DNA of 64,000 nucleotides from Cheiracanthium punctorium. Taxonomy: Eukaryota > Arthropoda > Arachnida > Araneae > Cheiracanthiidae. The notes below the pieces were generated by a model, which ran no database searches, was not told the origin of the DNA, and saw only the letters and a program-made list of their open reading frames with translations. The stretch spans positions 1 through 64,000 of the forward strand of contig JAWZYV010011914.1 in the NCBI GenBank assembly GCA_038373885.1, read 5' to 3'. Positions 21,951-33,045 of the stretch are shown here, in pieces (the first letter of the stretch is position 1; every line of letters begins with the position of its first letter). The translations under genes were made by a program, and so were the position numbers.

Positions 21951-24275
21951 CTAGCTGGGTGCCCGTTCTTTGCACGGTAGGTAACGAAAATTTTCCTTAT
22001 ATGTGTAATTCGAAATTATTTGTGATGTGGAATTAAAAAAAAAAAAGAGCAAAATTATTTTACTCTTAACGTAAAGTTTGTGTCATGAGTACTAACCTGA
22101 TCATTGCAGTATAATGACTCAAAAAACTACGTCAGTGTCATTCACTATCAAAAAAGTGGAAAGCTTAATGGTTTGCAGAGAACTCCTGGCTTTCAAAATG
22201 TCTTATTTCTACATCATACTGTTTTTTTAGGCTCAAGTTGTAGCATTAAATACCTAAGACACTACATGAAATGGAGCACCATTTATCTCTTTCCGAACAT
22301 GTACCATATAAGGAAAGTATTGTAATCATGAAAAAATTCGACTTCGAGATTTTGGTGTATTGACACGTTTTGAGGTCTTCTGAATTCATTTATGCTATTT
22401 TCAAGAGATGTTTTTAAAATAGCTGCGCACCCGCTCTTCATACGGGAAGAAGGGAATATTTTACTACTAAAATCATATCTGCATGTGACAAAACAGAATT
22501 TCATTTTAAAAAAAGTTCAAGTAATCTCTACTGTTGAAATTACTGCGGGATATATTAACGCTAATTAGAATTACTTTTCGTTTAGTTGGTTGTAAGACAA
22601 CCGTTGAAAAAGGATAAACACTTTTAATTTCATGAAATATTTATTAACGTGGTACATTGCGATTTATTCATATTATCTTTACAAATCTAATAATACTACC
22701 TATTACGTACATTAATACTATCTATATTCGCTTCTCCCTCTTCAAGGCTACCTTAAAAGAAACAGCTTAGATTATCTGGCCTCAATGGGATCTTTTGATT
22801 CTGTGGCGATTCTTTGCAATTTATGCATTAGCATAAATAATAATCATTTCACATAATGGTTGCCATTAAGGAAACTCTCCATATATATTTAATTTATACA
22901 TAGTTTTATAAGATGGGCGTATTTAGCGCCGCAAACCATTTCATCTTACTGTGGGTAGAAAATATCCAAGGGGTGCCATTTTAAATATCCATGTATCTAA
23001 TATAGCGATATCTTTTATATCCTCCATAGTCCTGTCTCCTGAAAAACATCAAACTGTGTAATCTCGAGGAGCTACTTATTCCCACTTTAATTGTGACAGG
23101 GCGTTAGAGTTGCAGAGTTTACAAATTTCACGCATTTTTTTATTTATGACGTCACTGTTTGACTGCCGTAAAGGATACCCCGGTAGGTTGAGGGAGTTAA
23201 TTTCGATATTTCGCATAATTGTTTTCAAACGGTATCAACGTTAAAATAAAATTATACTCGCAACCTGCATGCGTATGTTAGGCAACGCCTGCGCTAAATT
23301 AAATGCCAAAAATAAAAATAGTAAATAGAAAAAATTTAATATATCGCGCTTTGAAACGAACTTTGTAACTTTTAAAATGAACATTTTCAGCGCCGTGTAA
23401 ACATTTCAATTTTTAAATAAGCACCGGATTAAAATACCACTTCTAATAATAATAATCGTGAATTTCTTAGTTTATTTCTACAGTAAATTTTAATCAAAAT
23501 ATCGTCTCCCTGTGTTGAAAATAGAGCTGGAATAAATGAGTTAAAATTATGGAGTAATTTTCACGTATCTTAAAGCATTTGACGTCATAGATCCTCACTT
23601 GCGAATTGAAATTCTGATATCCCATTTAAAAACTCGATTGGTTGAAAAAATCCTTTTTCCTAATCCTTTCTGTGGCAACAACCGAACATAAATTCTCGTG
23701 CCGTGATCGCAATGTAATGAATGGCGTAAGATCGCGTTGATGCTATTAAATTCTAAACATTAGGCTGCATTAAAATTCGTAAAAATCATTTAATTTACAT
23801 ATTTTTTTCGTTTTTAATTTAAAAGATGGAGAAAAGAATGTTTCACGATTTGTCAAAATATCTAAAAGTTATGACGGATAGAATTCAAGATTCGACAGTT
23901 TTAAAATTATTTTACGGAAAACAATCGCGAAGCAGATGCTTAGCGAAAAAATTCCTAAAAATCGGTAAATCATGTTACGTATTCAGAACAAACTGTTTTT
24001 AAAAGAAAATTTCCTCCTCTATCCGATGATACAAATGCCGTTTTGCTGCGAGCGTAATTTCCGCCGTTATTACGAATTAGGTGAGAAAAAATGCCAAAAA
24101 TCGCATAAAACATAAAATAAAAAAAATTCTAGGTCGAATTTTGAAAAAATCGCTTCGAGGTGCACAACTACATATTTACATCTTCCCGAGTACCAAATTT
24201 GGTGTTTCTAGGTGTAGCCGTTTGTCCGTAACGCTGCCGACAGACACACAGACACCTTCTTCTCTACTTATTATA
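21951..24275 (-). mobile_element. non-autonomous Helitron, left member of head-to-head pair
   Basis: The 3' end on the minus strand is CCGTGCAAAGAACGGGCACC, then CAGCTAG^T at 21951. The 5' end is near 24275 with TAATAAGTAGAGAAG followed by AAGGTGTCTGTGTGTCTG. About 2.3 kb, non-coding. It contains about 1.1 kb (roughly 23100-24200) that the right partner lacks. A further small fragment of this family is at 56870-56990. Confidence 0.75.
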
Positions 24276-24278
24276 AAA
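24262..24278. repeat. centre of the 3.7-kb inverted repeat
   Basis: A 17-bp loop separates the arm ending CAGACACCTTCTT (24261) from its complement starting AAGAAGGTGTCTG (24279). Pairing continues outward for about 75 bp through CCGTAACGCTGCCGACAGAC and its complement, interrupted by a GT expansion on the right. Confidence 0.8.
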
Positions 24279-25669
24279 AAGAAGGTGTCTGTGTGTCTGT
24301 CTGTGTGTGTGTGTGTCTGTCGGCAGCGTTACGGACAAACGGCTACACCTAGAAACACAATACTGTGTCACAATTAAAGTGGGAATAAGTAGCTCCTCGA
24401 GATTACACAGTTTGATGTTTTTCAGGAGACAGGACTATGGAGGATATAAAAGATATCGCTATATTAATATTTATATATATACATGGATAGTTAAAATGGC
24501 ACCCCTTGGATTTCTCCCCACAGTAAGATGAAATGGTTTGCGGCGCTAAATACGCCCATCTTATAAATATCTATGTATAAATTAAATATATATGGAGAGT
24601 TTCCTTAATGGCAACCATTATGTGAAATGATTATTATTTATGCTAATGCGTAAATTGCAAAGAATCGCCACAGAATCAAAAGATCCCATTGAGGCCAAAT
24701 AATCTAAGCTGTTTCTTTAAAGGGAGCCTTGAAGAGGGAGAAGAGAATATAGATAGTATTAATGTACGTAATAGGTAGTATTATTAGATTTGTAAAGATA
24801 ATATGAATAAATCGCAATGTACCACGTTAATAAATATTTCATGAAATTAAAAGTGTCCTGTTTCAACGGTTGTCTTACAACCAACTAAACGAAAAGTAAT
24901 TCTAATTTGCGTTAATATATCCCGCAGTAATTTCAACAGAGGAGATTACTTGAACTTTTTTTAAAATGAAATTCTGTTTTGTCACATGCAGATATGATTT
25001 TAGTAGTAAAATATTCCCTTCTTCCCGTATGAAGAGCGGGTGCGCAGCTATTTTAAAAACATCTCTTGAAAATAGCATAAATGAATTCAGAAGACCTCAA
25101 AACGTGTCAATAAACCAAAATCTCGAAGTCGAATTTGTTCATGATTACAATACTTTCCTTATATGGTGCATGTTCGGAAAGAGATAAATGGTGCTCCATT
25201 TCATGTAGTGTCTTAGGTATTTAATGCTACAACTTGCGGGTACAACTTGCGACCAGGTGCGTAGCCAGGAAATTTTTTCGGGGAGGGGATATGAGCCTGG
25301 AAATTTTTTCGAGGGGTATATGAACTTATATATGCATAAATAGACTGAATTTCATCACTAATCCAAAAATTTCGGGGGGGGGGATATCGGGATATATATC
25401 TGGCTACGCCCCTGGATAAGACATTTTGAAAGCCAGGAGTTCTCTGCAAACCATTAAGCTTTCCACTTTTTTGATAGTGAATGACACTGACGTAGTTTTT
25501 TGAGTCATTATACTGCAATGATCAGGTTAGTACTCATGACACAAACTTTACATTAAGAGTCAAATAATTTTGCTCTTTTTTTTTAAATTCCACATCACGA
25601 ATAATTTCGAATTACACATGTAAGGAAAATTTTCGTTTCCTACCGTGCGAAGAACGGGCACGCAGCTAG
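24279..25669 (+). mobile_element. non-autonomous Helitron, right member of head-to-head pair
   Basis: Plus-strand orientation: the 5' end at about 24279 (AAGAAGGTGTCTGTG), the 3' end CCGTGCGAAGAACGGGCACG, then CAGCTAG^T at 25669. About 1.39 kb. It matches the left member (inverted) over 24370-25669, for example 24490-24570 against 22915-22985 and 25415-25560 against 22085-22205. A hAT MITE sits in it at 25254-25414. Confidence 0.75.
25254..25414. mobile_element. hAT-type MITE, CAGGTGCGTAGCCA ends
   Basis: Ends: left CAGGTGCGTAGCCAGG, right complement CAGGGGCGTAGCCAG. Absent from the equivalent position of the left Helitron partner, so it inserted after the two copies separated. An 8-bp duplication is not clear: the left flank has been rearranged with a repeated ACAACTTGCG. 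Confidence 0.7.
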
Positions 25670-25671
25670 TT

Positions 25672-27165
25672 TATAATAAGTAGAGAAGACAATGTTACCG
25701 TGCTGTTTTCATTCAAACTGTCACGTATGATAATTAAATTAACATAAAACCATAATAAATTTAGCTGTTGCCATTAAGCAGTGTATCAATACTGTCGATT
25801 TCAATATCGTCGATTTTGGTGCCGCGTACGTTAGCTTATATTCAAAAAATGTTTTCATTCAAGTTGTCACATGTTGATCAAGCTGTCACATGTTAAAAGT
25901 GGTCTAAAATCGGACCACTTTCGGCCGGCATACGATAGCGTATTATATATATAGATGCTGTAGCAGTTCCATTGCATCTGACTCCTTTAGGGATATATGT
26001 CGAGAAGTTATTTTTTAGTTATTCAGTATTCTGTAGGAAATTTTATATAAAAATGTCTATTGTTGGGGTTCCTTTTGAAAGTGATATGTGTCAGGAAACT
26101 TTTGAGCAGCCTTAAAAATAAAGCAGTCATGTTAAACACTCGACAAACTTAAAAAAGCTACTTAACCAAATTCACTCTCGATTAATGTTAACACTCAATT
26201 TATATGACGTATGCAGCTTTCCGAAAAAAATGCCCTTGTTGGCAGCCCAGAACATGCGCTAGCTGCAAACTCTGACCTGCAGGTGCAGCAGGAGCATTCA
26301 AAGACCTAGGTCGGGAATCAGCGGTAGGTTCAGAAGGGAGCCATTCTTAAACAACAGGAGTTTAGAATTAGCGATTATTCGTTTTTCTAAAACAGAATAA
26401 CGAATTGTAACTAATTTAAAAAGCGCCATTTTGGCATAAGGTAAGATCTGGCAAAAGGCTATCTCTCCAAGCAGATTGAATCTAAACGGTATGTTCCAAA
26501 ATGTTAGCACCCAGTATCTTGAAAATGAAAAACTATTAAAATGCAGATTATAGTACAGCGGGTTAGGCTTGGGGATTTTCTATCAGCAGAAATATTTGGC
26601 GGCGTTAACTATACCATTATAGCATTTATAGTACAGCTTGGATACTTGCCAGCGCGGCGAGATGATAAATTTCGCAGTGCTAAATACGCCCATCTGCAAA
26701 GGATTAGATATATGAATATATCGATAACGGTTTTCCCGGTAACTTTGCATGAGCAGTAATTATATTGGTTATGAGCATGTGTAAATCGCCAAATAATGAA
26801 AAGCCGCCATTGGTGGCAAGCTATCCTAGCTTTTCCTTAGTTTGTATCAAAGAAAACATGAAGTACTGTTTTCTTAGAATTAATTATTAACTATACATAT
26901 ACGTAAGTCACCAAATTATGAAAAATCGCCATGCGTGGCAAATACGCAAGGTGTTCCATAGGTTTTACATAATTAAAAATAGTGTGAAGTTTAAATTTTT
27001 ATGTTCCCAGGAACATGCAAGAACCAAGCAATGTGTAGCTCGGTAATATTCTATCTGATCGAAGCTTTGGATTTGTTATGTTTTTTTTACGAATAAACCT
27101 TATTAGCGGCCGAATGCCTCATACGAAAAGCGAGCGTAGTGAGTTTGGGGGCCTTGGCCACTAGT
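25672..27165 (+). other. Helitron-derived stretch with a probable 3' end
   Basis: No gene. 26690-26700 (TAAATACGCCCATCT) resembles the internal part of the Helitron pair. The blocks around 26787 and 26907 (CCAAATAATGAAAAGCCGCC and CCAAATTATGAAAAATCGCC) are a direct repeat about 120 bp apart. At 27120-27164 the sequence AAGCGAGCGTAGTGAGTTT, then GGCCACTAG^T, looks like a plus-strand Helitron 3' end; its 5' partner is uncertain. Confidence 0.45.
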
Positions 27166-27285
27166 ATTGAATATTGAAACTGTTAAATGTTCTAAATGTA
27201 AGTTGTACACACAAGGATCCTCTCCTTTTGAATTTAAATTTCCTGAAATTAGAATAGATCCTCATATTCGGTTTGTTTTGCATTC

Positions 27286-27475
27286 CAGGCGCTCAGCCAG
27301 AGGAGTGGGTGGGGGTGGGGGGTCTGGGTGTCCGGGCACCTCCCCCGCTCAGCTCAGATGACACACATTTGATATTACACATTTTTAGTAATGATTTGTA
27401 TTATATGGTTCGTAGACTATTTTGTCACCTGGGCAACTCCCTCCCCATCCCCACCTTCCGACCTTACTACACCTA
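27286..27475. mobile_element. probable hAT-type MITE
   Basis: Ends: left CAGGCGCTCAGCCAGAGGAG, right complement TAGGTGTAGTAAGGTCGG, with G/C-rich subterminal parts. The flanks TTGCATTC and ATGCATTC differ by one base and may be the 8-bp duplication. Confidence 0.5.
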
Positions 27476-27634
27476 TGCATTCTTTTGTCGAGAGGCAAAA
27501 GCACACTAAAAATTTTGAGTGAACAAATTAGATGCATTTCAGTTGCTGGTGCAAATGACGAGTAAAAGGAAATATAAGTCATAAGTACCATGGTATAAAA
27601 AAAATGTATAAATGATTGAGTAAAATATATTTAC

Positions 27635-27763
27635 ATGTGATATCGATGTGCATTCGCCTACTAATGGCTGGAGGAACACCGTTAGATGCTATACATAAAT
27701 AGGCTCCCATACTTTGCCGTGATACTTTGAAAAGATTAAGTTCTTCACCATCGTAGAGATCCA
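27635..27763 (-). CDS. Ig cell-adhesion gene, exon D (second half of Ig domain 2)
   Basis: The exon (129 nt) follows an acceptor CTCTTTTTTAG at 27764 and ends at a donor GTAAAT (27634). It takes phase 1 and leaves phase 1. It encodes DLYDGEELNLFKVSRQSM, then GAYLCIASNGVPPAISRRM, the E-F-G strand part of an Ig domain with the F-strand Cys in the Y-x-C pattern. AYLCIASNGVPP is a hallmark of Ig2 in DIP (Dpr-interacting protein) and lachesin-like proteins, neural surface receptors of the IgLON group. It joins in frame to exon C. The next residues would be FPP and Ig3, which I did not find to the left. Confidence 0.85.
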
Positions 27764-29797
27764 CTAAAAAAGAGGAAGAGAAAGCTTAAGAAAATGTAAA
27801 ATAAAATAATTTAGCATCAGCGTAGCAACTAAATTAAGCAGTTTTTGCTGTTCTACCTGTTTTTAGACATTTCTAGTTCTGGATTTTCATCAATAAATCG
27901 CGGTTTTATACGACGACAGAGATGCTTATTTATAGTCTGCATCTATATTAATTCTTTTATAATTATCTATAACATTTGTATTAAAATTATTTATTTCTTC
28001 ATCACTTTGGTATATGTGGCATAAAACATCTGTCGCTACTTTAGCTAAAGTCTTTACATTTAAATTTTTTTATCTTGTAACTTTTGGGTCAAATTTTTTA
28101 TTTTATATATTGTATTTTTCATAAATATCAGAAAAACTAAAAATTCGAAAGTAAGTATTTTATTTAACCCTTAATTTGTTAATTTATTAAATTTATCGAT
28201 GAAATTATATCTGATAAAAAATAAATAAATAACAATAAGAATTTATGTATTACAATTATTTTATTTATGTTGTTTATTTTATTTATTTGGTAGGAAACAA
28301 TGAAATTAATTGTATAGGTCGTTCCTTTGCACAAAAAATGTCACTGCACCTAGCGTATAAGAGCTAAAAAAATAATTGAAAATACTCTAAAATTGTCTTA
28401 AGCAAACATGTAGTTTTTTATTTGGTAAGATATTTGATTAAAGCCTTTTATGCAACGCATTTTACAAATTTAACCATGTTTTAAATACACAATGTTTAAG
28501 CATAGTATAACTAGTCTAATCACCATTGTTTGACACGATGAATCCTGTAAAAATATAATTAAAATAATAAAATAACAGCAATACTCGGAGATATTTTTAA
28601 AGTTTATATTTGTTGGTGGAATGTAAAATGACTTCATAGTTGTAAATTTGTTGAAAAAAATTGAGTCCGAATTTTACAATGCAAGAAGTAATTTTACAGT
28701 TAAAGTCTTAGAATATTGAAAAATAGAATTATTCTATAAGAAAAAAATACTTCGTTCAAATTTCAGGTAAATATTTTATTTTAGATTGAGTACTTGTTCT
28801 ATACTTATATTCATGAGTTCAGTGTTCGAAGATCGAATTTTCTTCACTTCTTTCTTTCTTACTTTGTAAAAGTATATTTGACTAATTTTATTTATTTTTA
28901 TTATTTTTGCCAAATTATGAGTATTGCATACTGTTTTAAAGTAGAGCCACCGATCTGTGAAAAATGTCAAATGCTTTTACTTTACTGTGTATGAGCCGTA
29001 AATTTAGTATATCCGAAACTGAAATTAAAAATTTTCTAATTGCTTTAGCCTGACACCTACCTAAATTTCAAAATATTTTGAGCTGTTCTCCGACTTAAGT
29101 TTTAATTTTATTCACATATAACAACTTTCAAAAGTAATACTGCTCTAGAATTTCCACCAGAATGTTTTGTTTGATTTATTGTTGATTGAAGTTGTATTCC
29201 TAAATTTCTGAATTTTTCGAGTGAACTTTATTCACGTATATACAATATGTGAAAGTAATGCTTCCCAAGCTAAAGAATCTGCGGTAGTTTTTGTTAGATT
29301 CATGCATTTTCAAATATGGGGTGAAATTAGCATTTCTGAAATTTCCGACTGCTGAATAGTTGATTTATTTCATGAAAGAGTACATGCTTTCTAATTAATT
29401 CGCAATTCTGCTTTTTATACTTTTCACTAATAATTACTTCGGAAACACGAAAATTTGGAGCTGCTTATTAAATACTTTTATAGTGAATATATGTTGAAAG
29501 CCAAAGAATTTTCGACTGTTTGATGTGAGAGTGTGGGGATGAGCCCCCCCTCCAACCATGTTGGAATTACGTACCTGCAAGTAGGGTCTCAAAAAATTAC
29601 TTTACAGTTGAAGTTTTACAAAATCATGCTTGATTCATCGCAAGGACCGAACTTCTTTGGTATTTATTAATAACAACAGGTTTGTGCATAATTTATCCCG
29701 TTTTCACGATACACACCACAAGAGACATTACCAAAGAAGACACGTGATTAATATTAATCGCATTTATTAGTTAAACCATAACACATATAATACGTAC
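27764..29797 (-). other. intron between exons C and D
   Basis: About 2.0 kb, AT-rich, with canonical GT..AG borders. No transposon with clear ends and no alternative exon found. Confidence 0.7.
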
Positions 29798-29953
29798 CTT
29801 TTTCTTGTCCTACAATGATGGGTTGTCCATCCTCTCTTCGCCATTTTATTTTAGGGATGGGATTTCCTGTTGCTCTGCAGGATAATGTAATGTTTGCGTT
29901 TTCTGCTACGGAAATATTGCGATTCACTACATCATTTACAAATTCTGGAGGCA
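29798..29953 (-). CDS. Ig cell-adhesion gene, exon C (first half of Ig domain 2)
   Basis: 156 nt between acceptor ATCTTTTAG (29954) and donor GTACGT (29797), phase 1 in and phase 1 out. It encodes VPPEFVNDVVNRNISVAE, then NANITLSCRATGNPIP, KIKWRREDGQPI. This has the B-strand Cys (LSCRATG) and the C-strand Trp (IKWRREDG) of an Ig domain, and the VPPEF linker that separates Ig1 from Ig2 in DIP/lachesin proteins. With exon D it completes Ig2, whose disulphide is CRATG to LCIASNG. Extracellular, likely homophilic or Dpr-binding by family; the partner is not knowable from this sequence. Confidence 0.88.
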
Positions 29954-31255
29954 CTAAAAGATACATAGATTGCAAAGGAAAAAGAACAAAATTATTCATA
30001 CTACGATACATATACATTGCATTAAACATGAAAATGAAACACTTTAATAGGAGAAATGGCTAACAGCAGCTATTTGTGCATTACACTTCGATTTCGAATA
30101 ACCAAACTTGAGATTCATGGAATCGTCTTGTTTTATGTAAGCATAAAAGACCTAATTAATGTTTAAATAGATTTTTTTTTAAAACTTTTCTATCTTCTCA
30201 TCGTTGTAACGCATGCACTTTTGATGCATTTTATAGCAAACTATGAATCTAAATATGACCATCAGCGAATTCTGAAGAGCAACTGTAAACATGGACAATT
30301 AAAGAATAAATTACTCATGATAAGAATCTAAAAACGCTTCTCAGTTGCTCAGTCATTGGGTTGATTCGGTAGAGAGGTTTGAATTAGGAAATTTCAGACT
30401 ATGTTTTTGAATGTTCTATGCCATTTCGCGTGTTTTTTGAAGGCTATTCTTTTAGTAGCAATATACGACACTGAGTGTTACTGTTTTCTTCGAGAAATCC
30501 TTTCAGAGGACTGTTCCGACTGCCAGAATTGATTGGATTATGCTCTGTAGAGACTGAGCACGAACAATAATATACAAAGCATGTTTCGTACGAGATATTT
30601 TTTACCACTCTGTACAAAATGAAAAAAAAAAAGTGGTCCTTGCCTCCTGTACTAATGAAAATTTTGATAAAGGAGAAGCTATTACTAATGAATTGATTAT
30701 GAAAAATTTTTAACATTAAATGCTTGAAGTTAATACATTATTTGTAAGAAAGTCATATTGAATAGGATGACAAGTTCTGTGCCATAATTATGAAGGTGAG
30801 ACAGAGAATTTGAGTTTAAGAGAACAGTGAAACAGTACATAGATTTCGAAAACAAGTTTGATTTTTACTTCCTTGTACGAAGTAAAAGGAAGTATAGTGA
30901 TTGCGAAAATTTTCGGTATTCAGATTTTGATGAAAATATCGATTTTTACTTTGGCTATCTCTAAATTTACTTGGATAGTTTTTGTGTGACGTTTCAATGT
31001 ATGTTCGTATATATACATGTACCACTGTGACAATTAAAAAACCGGATTGAGTGTGTCCTAGCCGTATAGAATGGTGATGACTCTGATGCTTTCTTTGCAA
31101 GTGCTACGTTATTCCATCCCTCTATCTAATTTCGGTTTTTTAAAAAAATCCTTGTTTGAGTAAGACATAGTTGTGTTGAAGTACTACGATCATAAGCTTG
31201 AAAATAGATCAGCGCCCAATTTCGAAATTCCTCGTGAAATTTCCAACTGAACGTT
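29954..31255 (-). other. intron B-C, first part after the exon C side
   Basis: The intron between exons B and C runs from 29954 to 45317, about 15.4 kb, and holds the LINE, the LTR element and several MITEs. In this part no gene is visible. At 30865-30895 ACTTCCTTGTACGAAGTAAA is a small palindrome that looks like part of a dispersed repeat. Confidence 0.55.
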
Positions 31256-31259
31256 TTAA

Positions 31260-31620
31260 ATTGTTAAAGGAGGTGTTTGGGGATGATTGCATGTCATGCA
31301 CTCAAATTTTTTGGATGGCACAAATGATTTTCGGAAGGTCAGGAGGCTTTTGAAGATGATGAACGTTCTGATCGACCTGAAAAGTGCATTGAAGGTAACA
31401 CATTTTCAGTCTGTACAAGAGGTGAAGGCAAAAACGGCAGACTTACTGAAGAAGGTGACACCTAAGTCCAGCCCTGCTTTGAGCAGTGAAAAATTCGTTT
31501 GCAGCTATGTACTGTTACGGAAGAGGACCATGTTGAAGGGACTAACTGACTGAAGTTTTGTTTTTCATGGAGCGCCGTAGCATAAAAGCTTTATCTCCAG
31601 TGATGAGAAGTAGAAATCAT
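31260..31620 (+). pseudogene. decayed mariner-like (HTH_48-type) transposase fragment
   Basis: In shifting plus-strand frames it reads LLKEVFGDDCMS, then a W-containing stretch, then EDDERSDRP, the pattern of the N-terminal helix-turn-helix region of mariner-type transposases (G-x-D-x-x-S ... F-x-x-G-x-x-x-x-E-D-x-x-R-x-G-R-P). Later residues are scrambled and no catalytic triad is visible. It lies just beyond the LINE 3' end in the same intron. Confidence 0.5.
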
Positions 31621-31707
31621 GTGGTTCTTTATCTTGAGGTGGGGGGGGGCGAAGGCCCAGATCAGTCGAGATCAGTCATGGAAGTTACATAGAGTTCGTG
31701 GAGTTGT

Positions 31708-33045
31708 TCAACGAGGGGCAAAAGTGTAGAGGATGGCTTTGGGCCTCTTCCTGTTATTAGCGTCCGAGGGGTCGTAGTCAGGGTACTCTGCTACGATTTC
31801 GTTCGGGAGCTGGTTCAGACGACTGTAGTATTTCACTACAGTTTTGTAAATGTGTTGGCGAAGAGTTGGCACGCGTAGGTCCTTACGGATGATAGAGTTT
31901 TTGATGAACGGATGTCCACGATGGATTGACCGTAATATGGTGTTTTGCTTCTGCTCGAGGCGATCTATGGAGGTCCTGGCCGCATAAGCCCATGCGGGAA
32001 CAGCATAGGTGGCCTGTGGTCGAATGAAAGAGTTATATAAAAGAGTCTTATTCTGGACAGAGAGATGATTGTTTCGCATGATGGGGGCGAGTTTGTGGAA
32101 GGCCGCAGCCATCTTCCCTCTGCAATTGAGGATATGCCGCTTCCAGCATAGGTTGGTATCAATAATGATGCCTAAATATTTGACATAGTTTTCCCAATCA
32201 ACGGGAGTTCCGTCAATGTGAATTCTAGTAGGCTTGGCTCTACGTGATAGGTAGAGAGCTTGGAATTTCGCAATGTTTAGGAACAGTTTCCATCGTTTTA
32301 GCCATCTGGAGATGTCCTCAACATGGTCTTGGATGTTATTGATAAGGTCTTGTCTGGTGGCGGCGTGACCAACTATAGCAGCATCGTCCGCATAGAGAGC
32401 TAGGGTGGTCTTAGTACTTGAGGGAATATCGTTAATGAAGATATTACATAATGTTGGGCCAAGAATGGATCCTTGCGGGACTCCGCTTGAGATGGGAGAA
32501 GTGTTGGACATGGAGTCTCGTACACGGACTTGAAACTTTCGGTGTACTAAGTAGTTGTTAACCAGGCGTATGACTGCGTCAGGGAAGTTGAGGCGAATCA
32601 TTTTATAAATAATGCCAATCTGCCAAACTTTATCGAATGCTTTTTGCATGTCTAAAAGTAGAATGGCGGTATGATTCTTGATTTGGAACTGAGTAGTGGG
32701 AGTCTCGACGACACGTTGTAACTGATGGACGGTCGAGTGTTCTGGACGAAAGCCGATTTGTTCTGGTAGGAGCAGATTCTGAGTCTGGATGTGAGTGTTG
32801 ATTCTCTGCAGGATCACCCTCTCAGCAACTTTACTGATGCTACTCAGGAGACTGATGGGGCGATAGCCAGTAGGGGAAGAGAGGTCTTGGCAGGGCTTGG
32901 GTATAGGGACAACAGTGGCTAGCTTCCATCCTTGGGGGAAGTAGCCAGTTTGTAGAATGGCATTGATGACTCTGGTGAGTTCGAACAATGTGTTGACTGG
33001 GATGTTTTGCAGCATTTCATTAGATATGTTGTCCGGTCCCGGCTT
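31708..33045 (-). pseudogene. LINE ORF2, reverse transcriptase domain
   Basis: 435 residues open from 33015. Conserved RT patterns in order: GYRPISLLSSISKVAERV, PEQIGFRPEHSTVHQL, LLLDMQKAFDKVW (palm Asp), SSGVPQGSILGPTLCNIFIN, and the catalytic LYADDAAIVG. Then FLNIAKFQ and VKYLGIIID thumb patterns. The protein ends with a basic tail typical of Jockey-type elements with no RNase H. It makes cDNA at the nicked target in target-primed reverse transcription. A one-base shift near 33043 separates it from the upstream part (the reading KAGTGQH should be a KPGPD-type motif in the other frame). The stop at 31708 looks natural. Confidence 0.93.

Larger units (their letters stand above)
16300..25955 (-). 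mobile_element. decayed autonomous Helitron with nested insertions
   Basis: On the minus strand the order is 5' end A^TCTATATATATAATACGC at 25955, non-coding leader, Rep/helicase coding relics (21715 down to 16351), and a 3' end that I could not place. Removing the hAT (18938-20031) and the head-to-head Helitron pair (21951-25669) leaves a typical 5-6 kb Helitron. At least three frameshifts and one nonsense codon show it is dead. The 5' assignment to this element, rather than to another Helitron, is inference. Confidence 0.65.
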
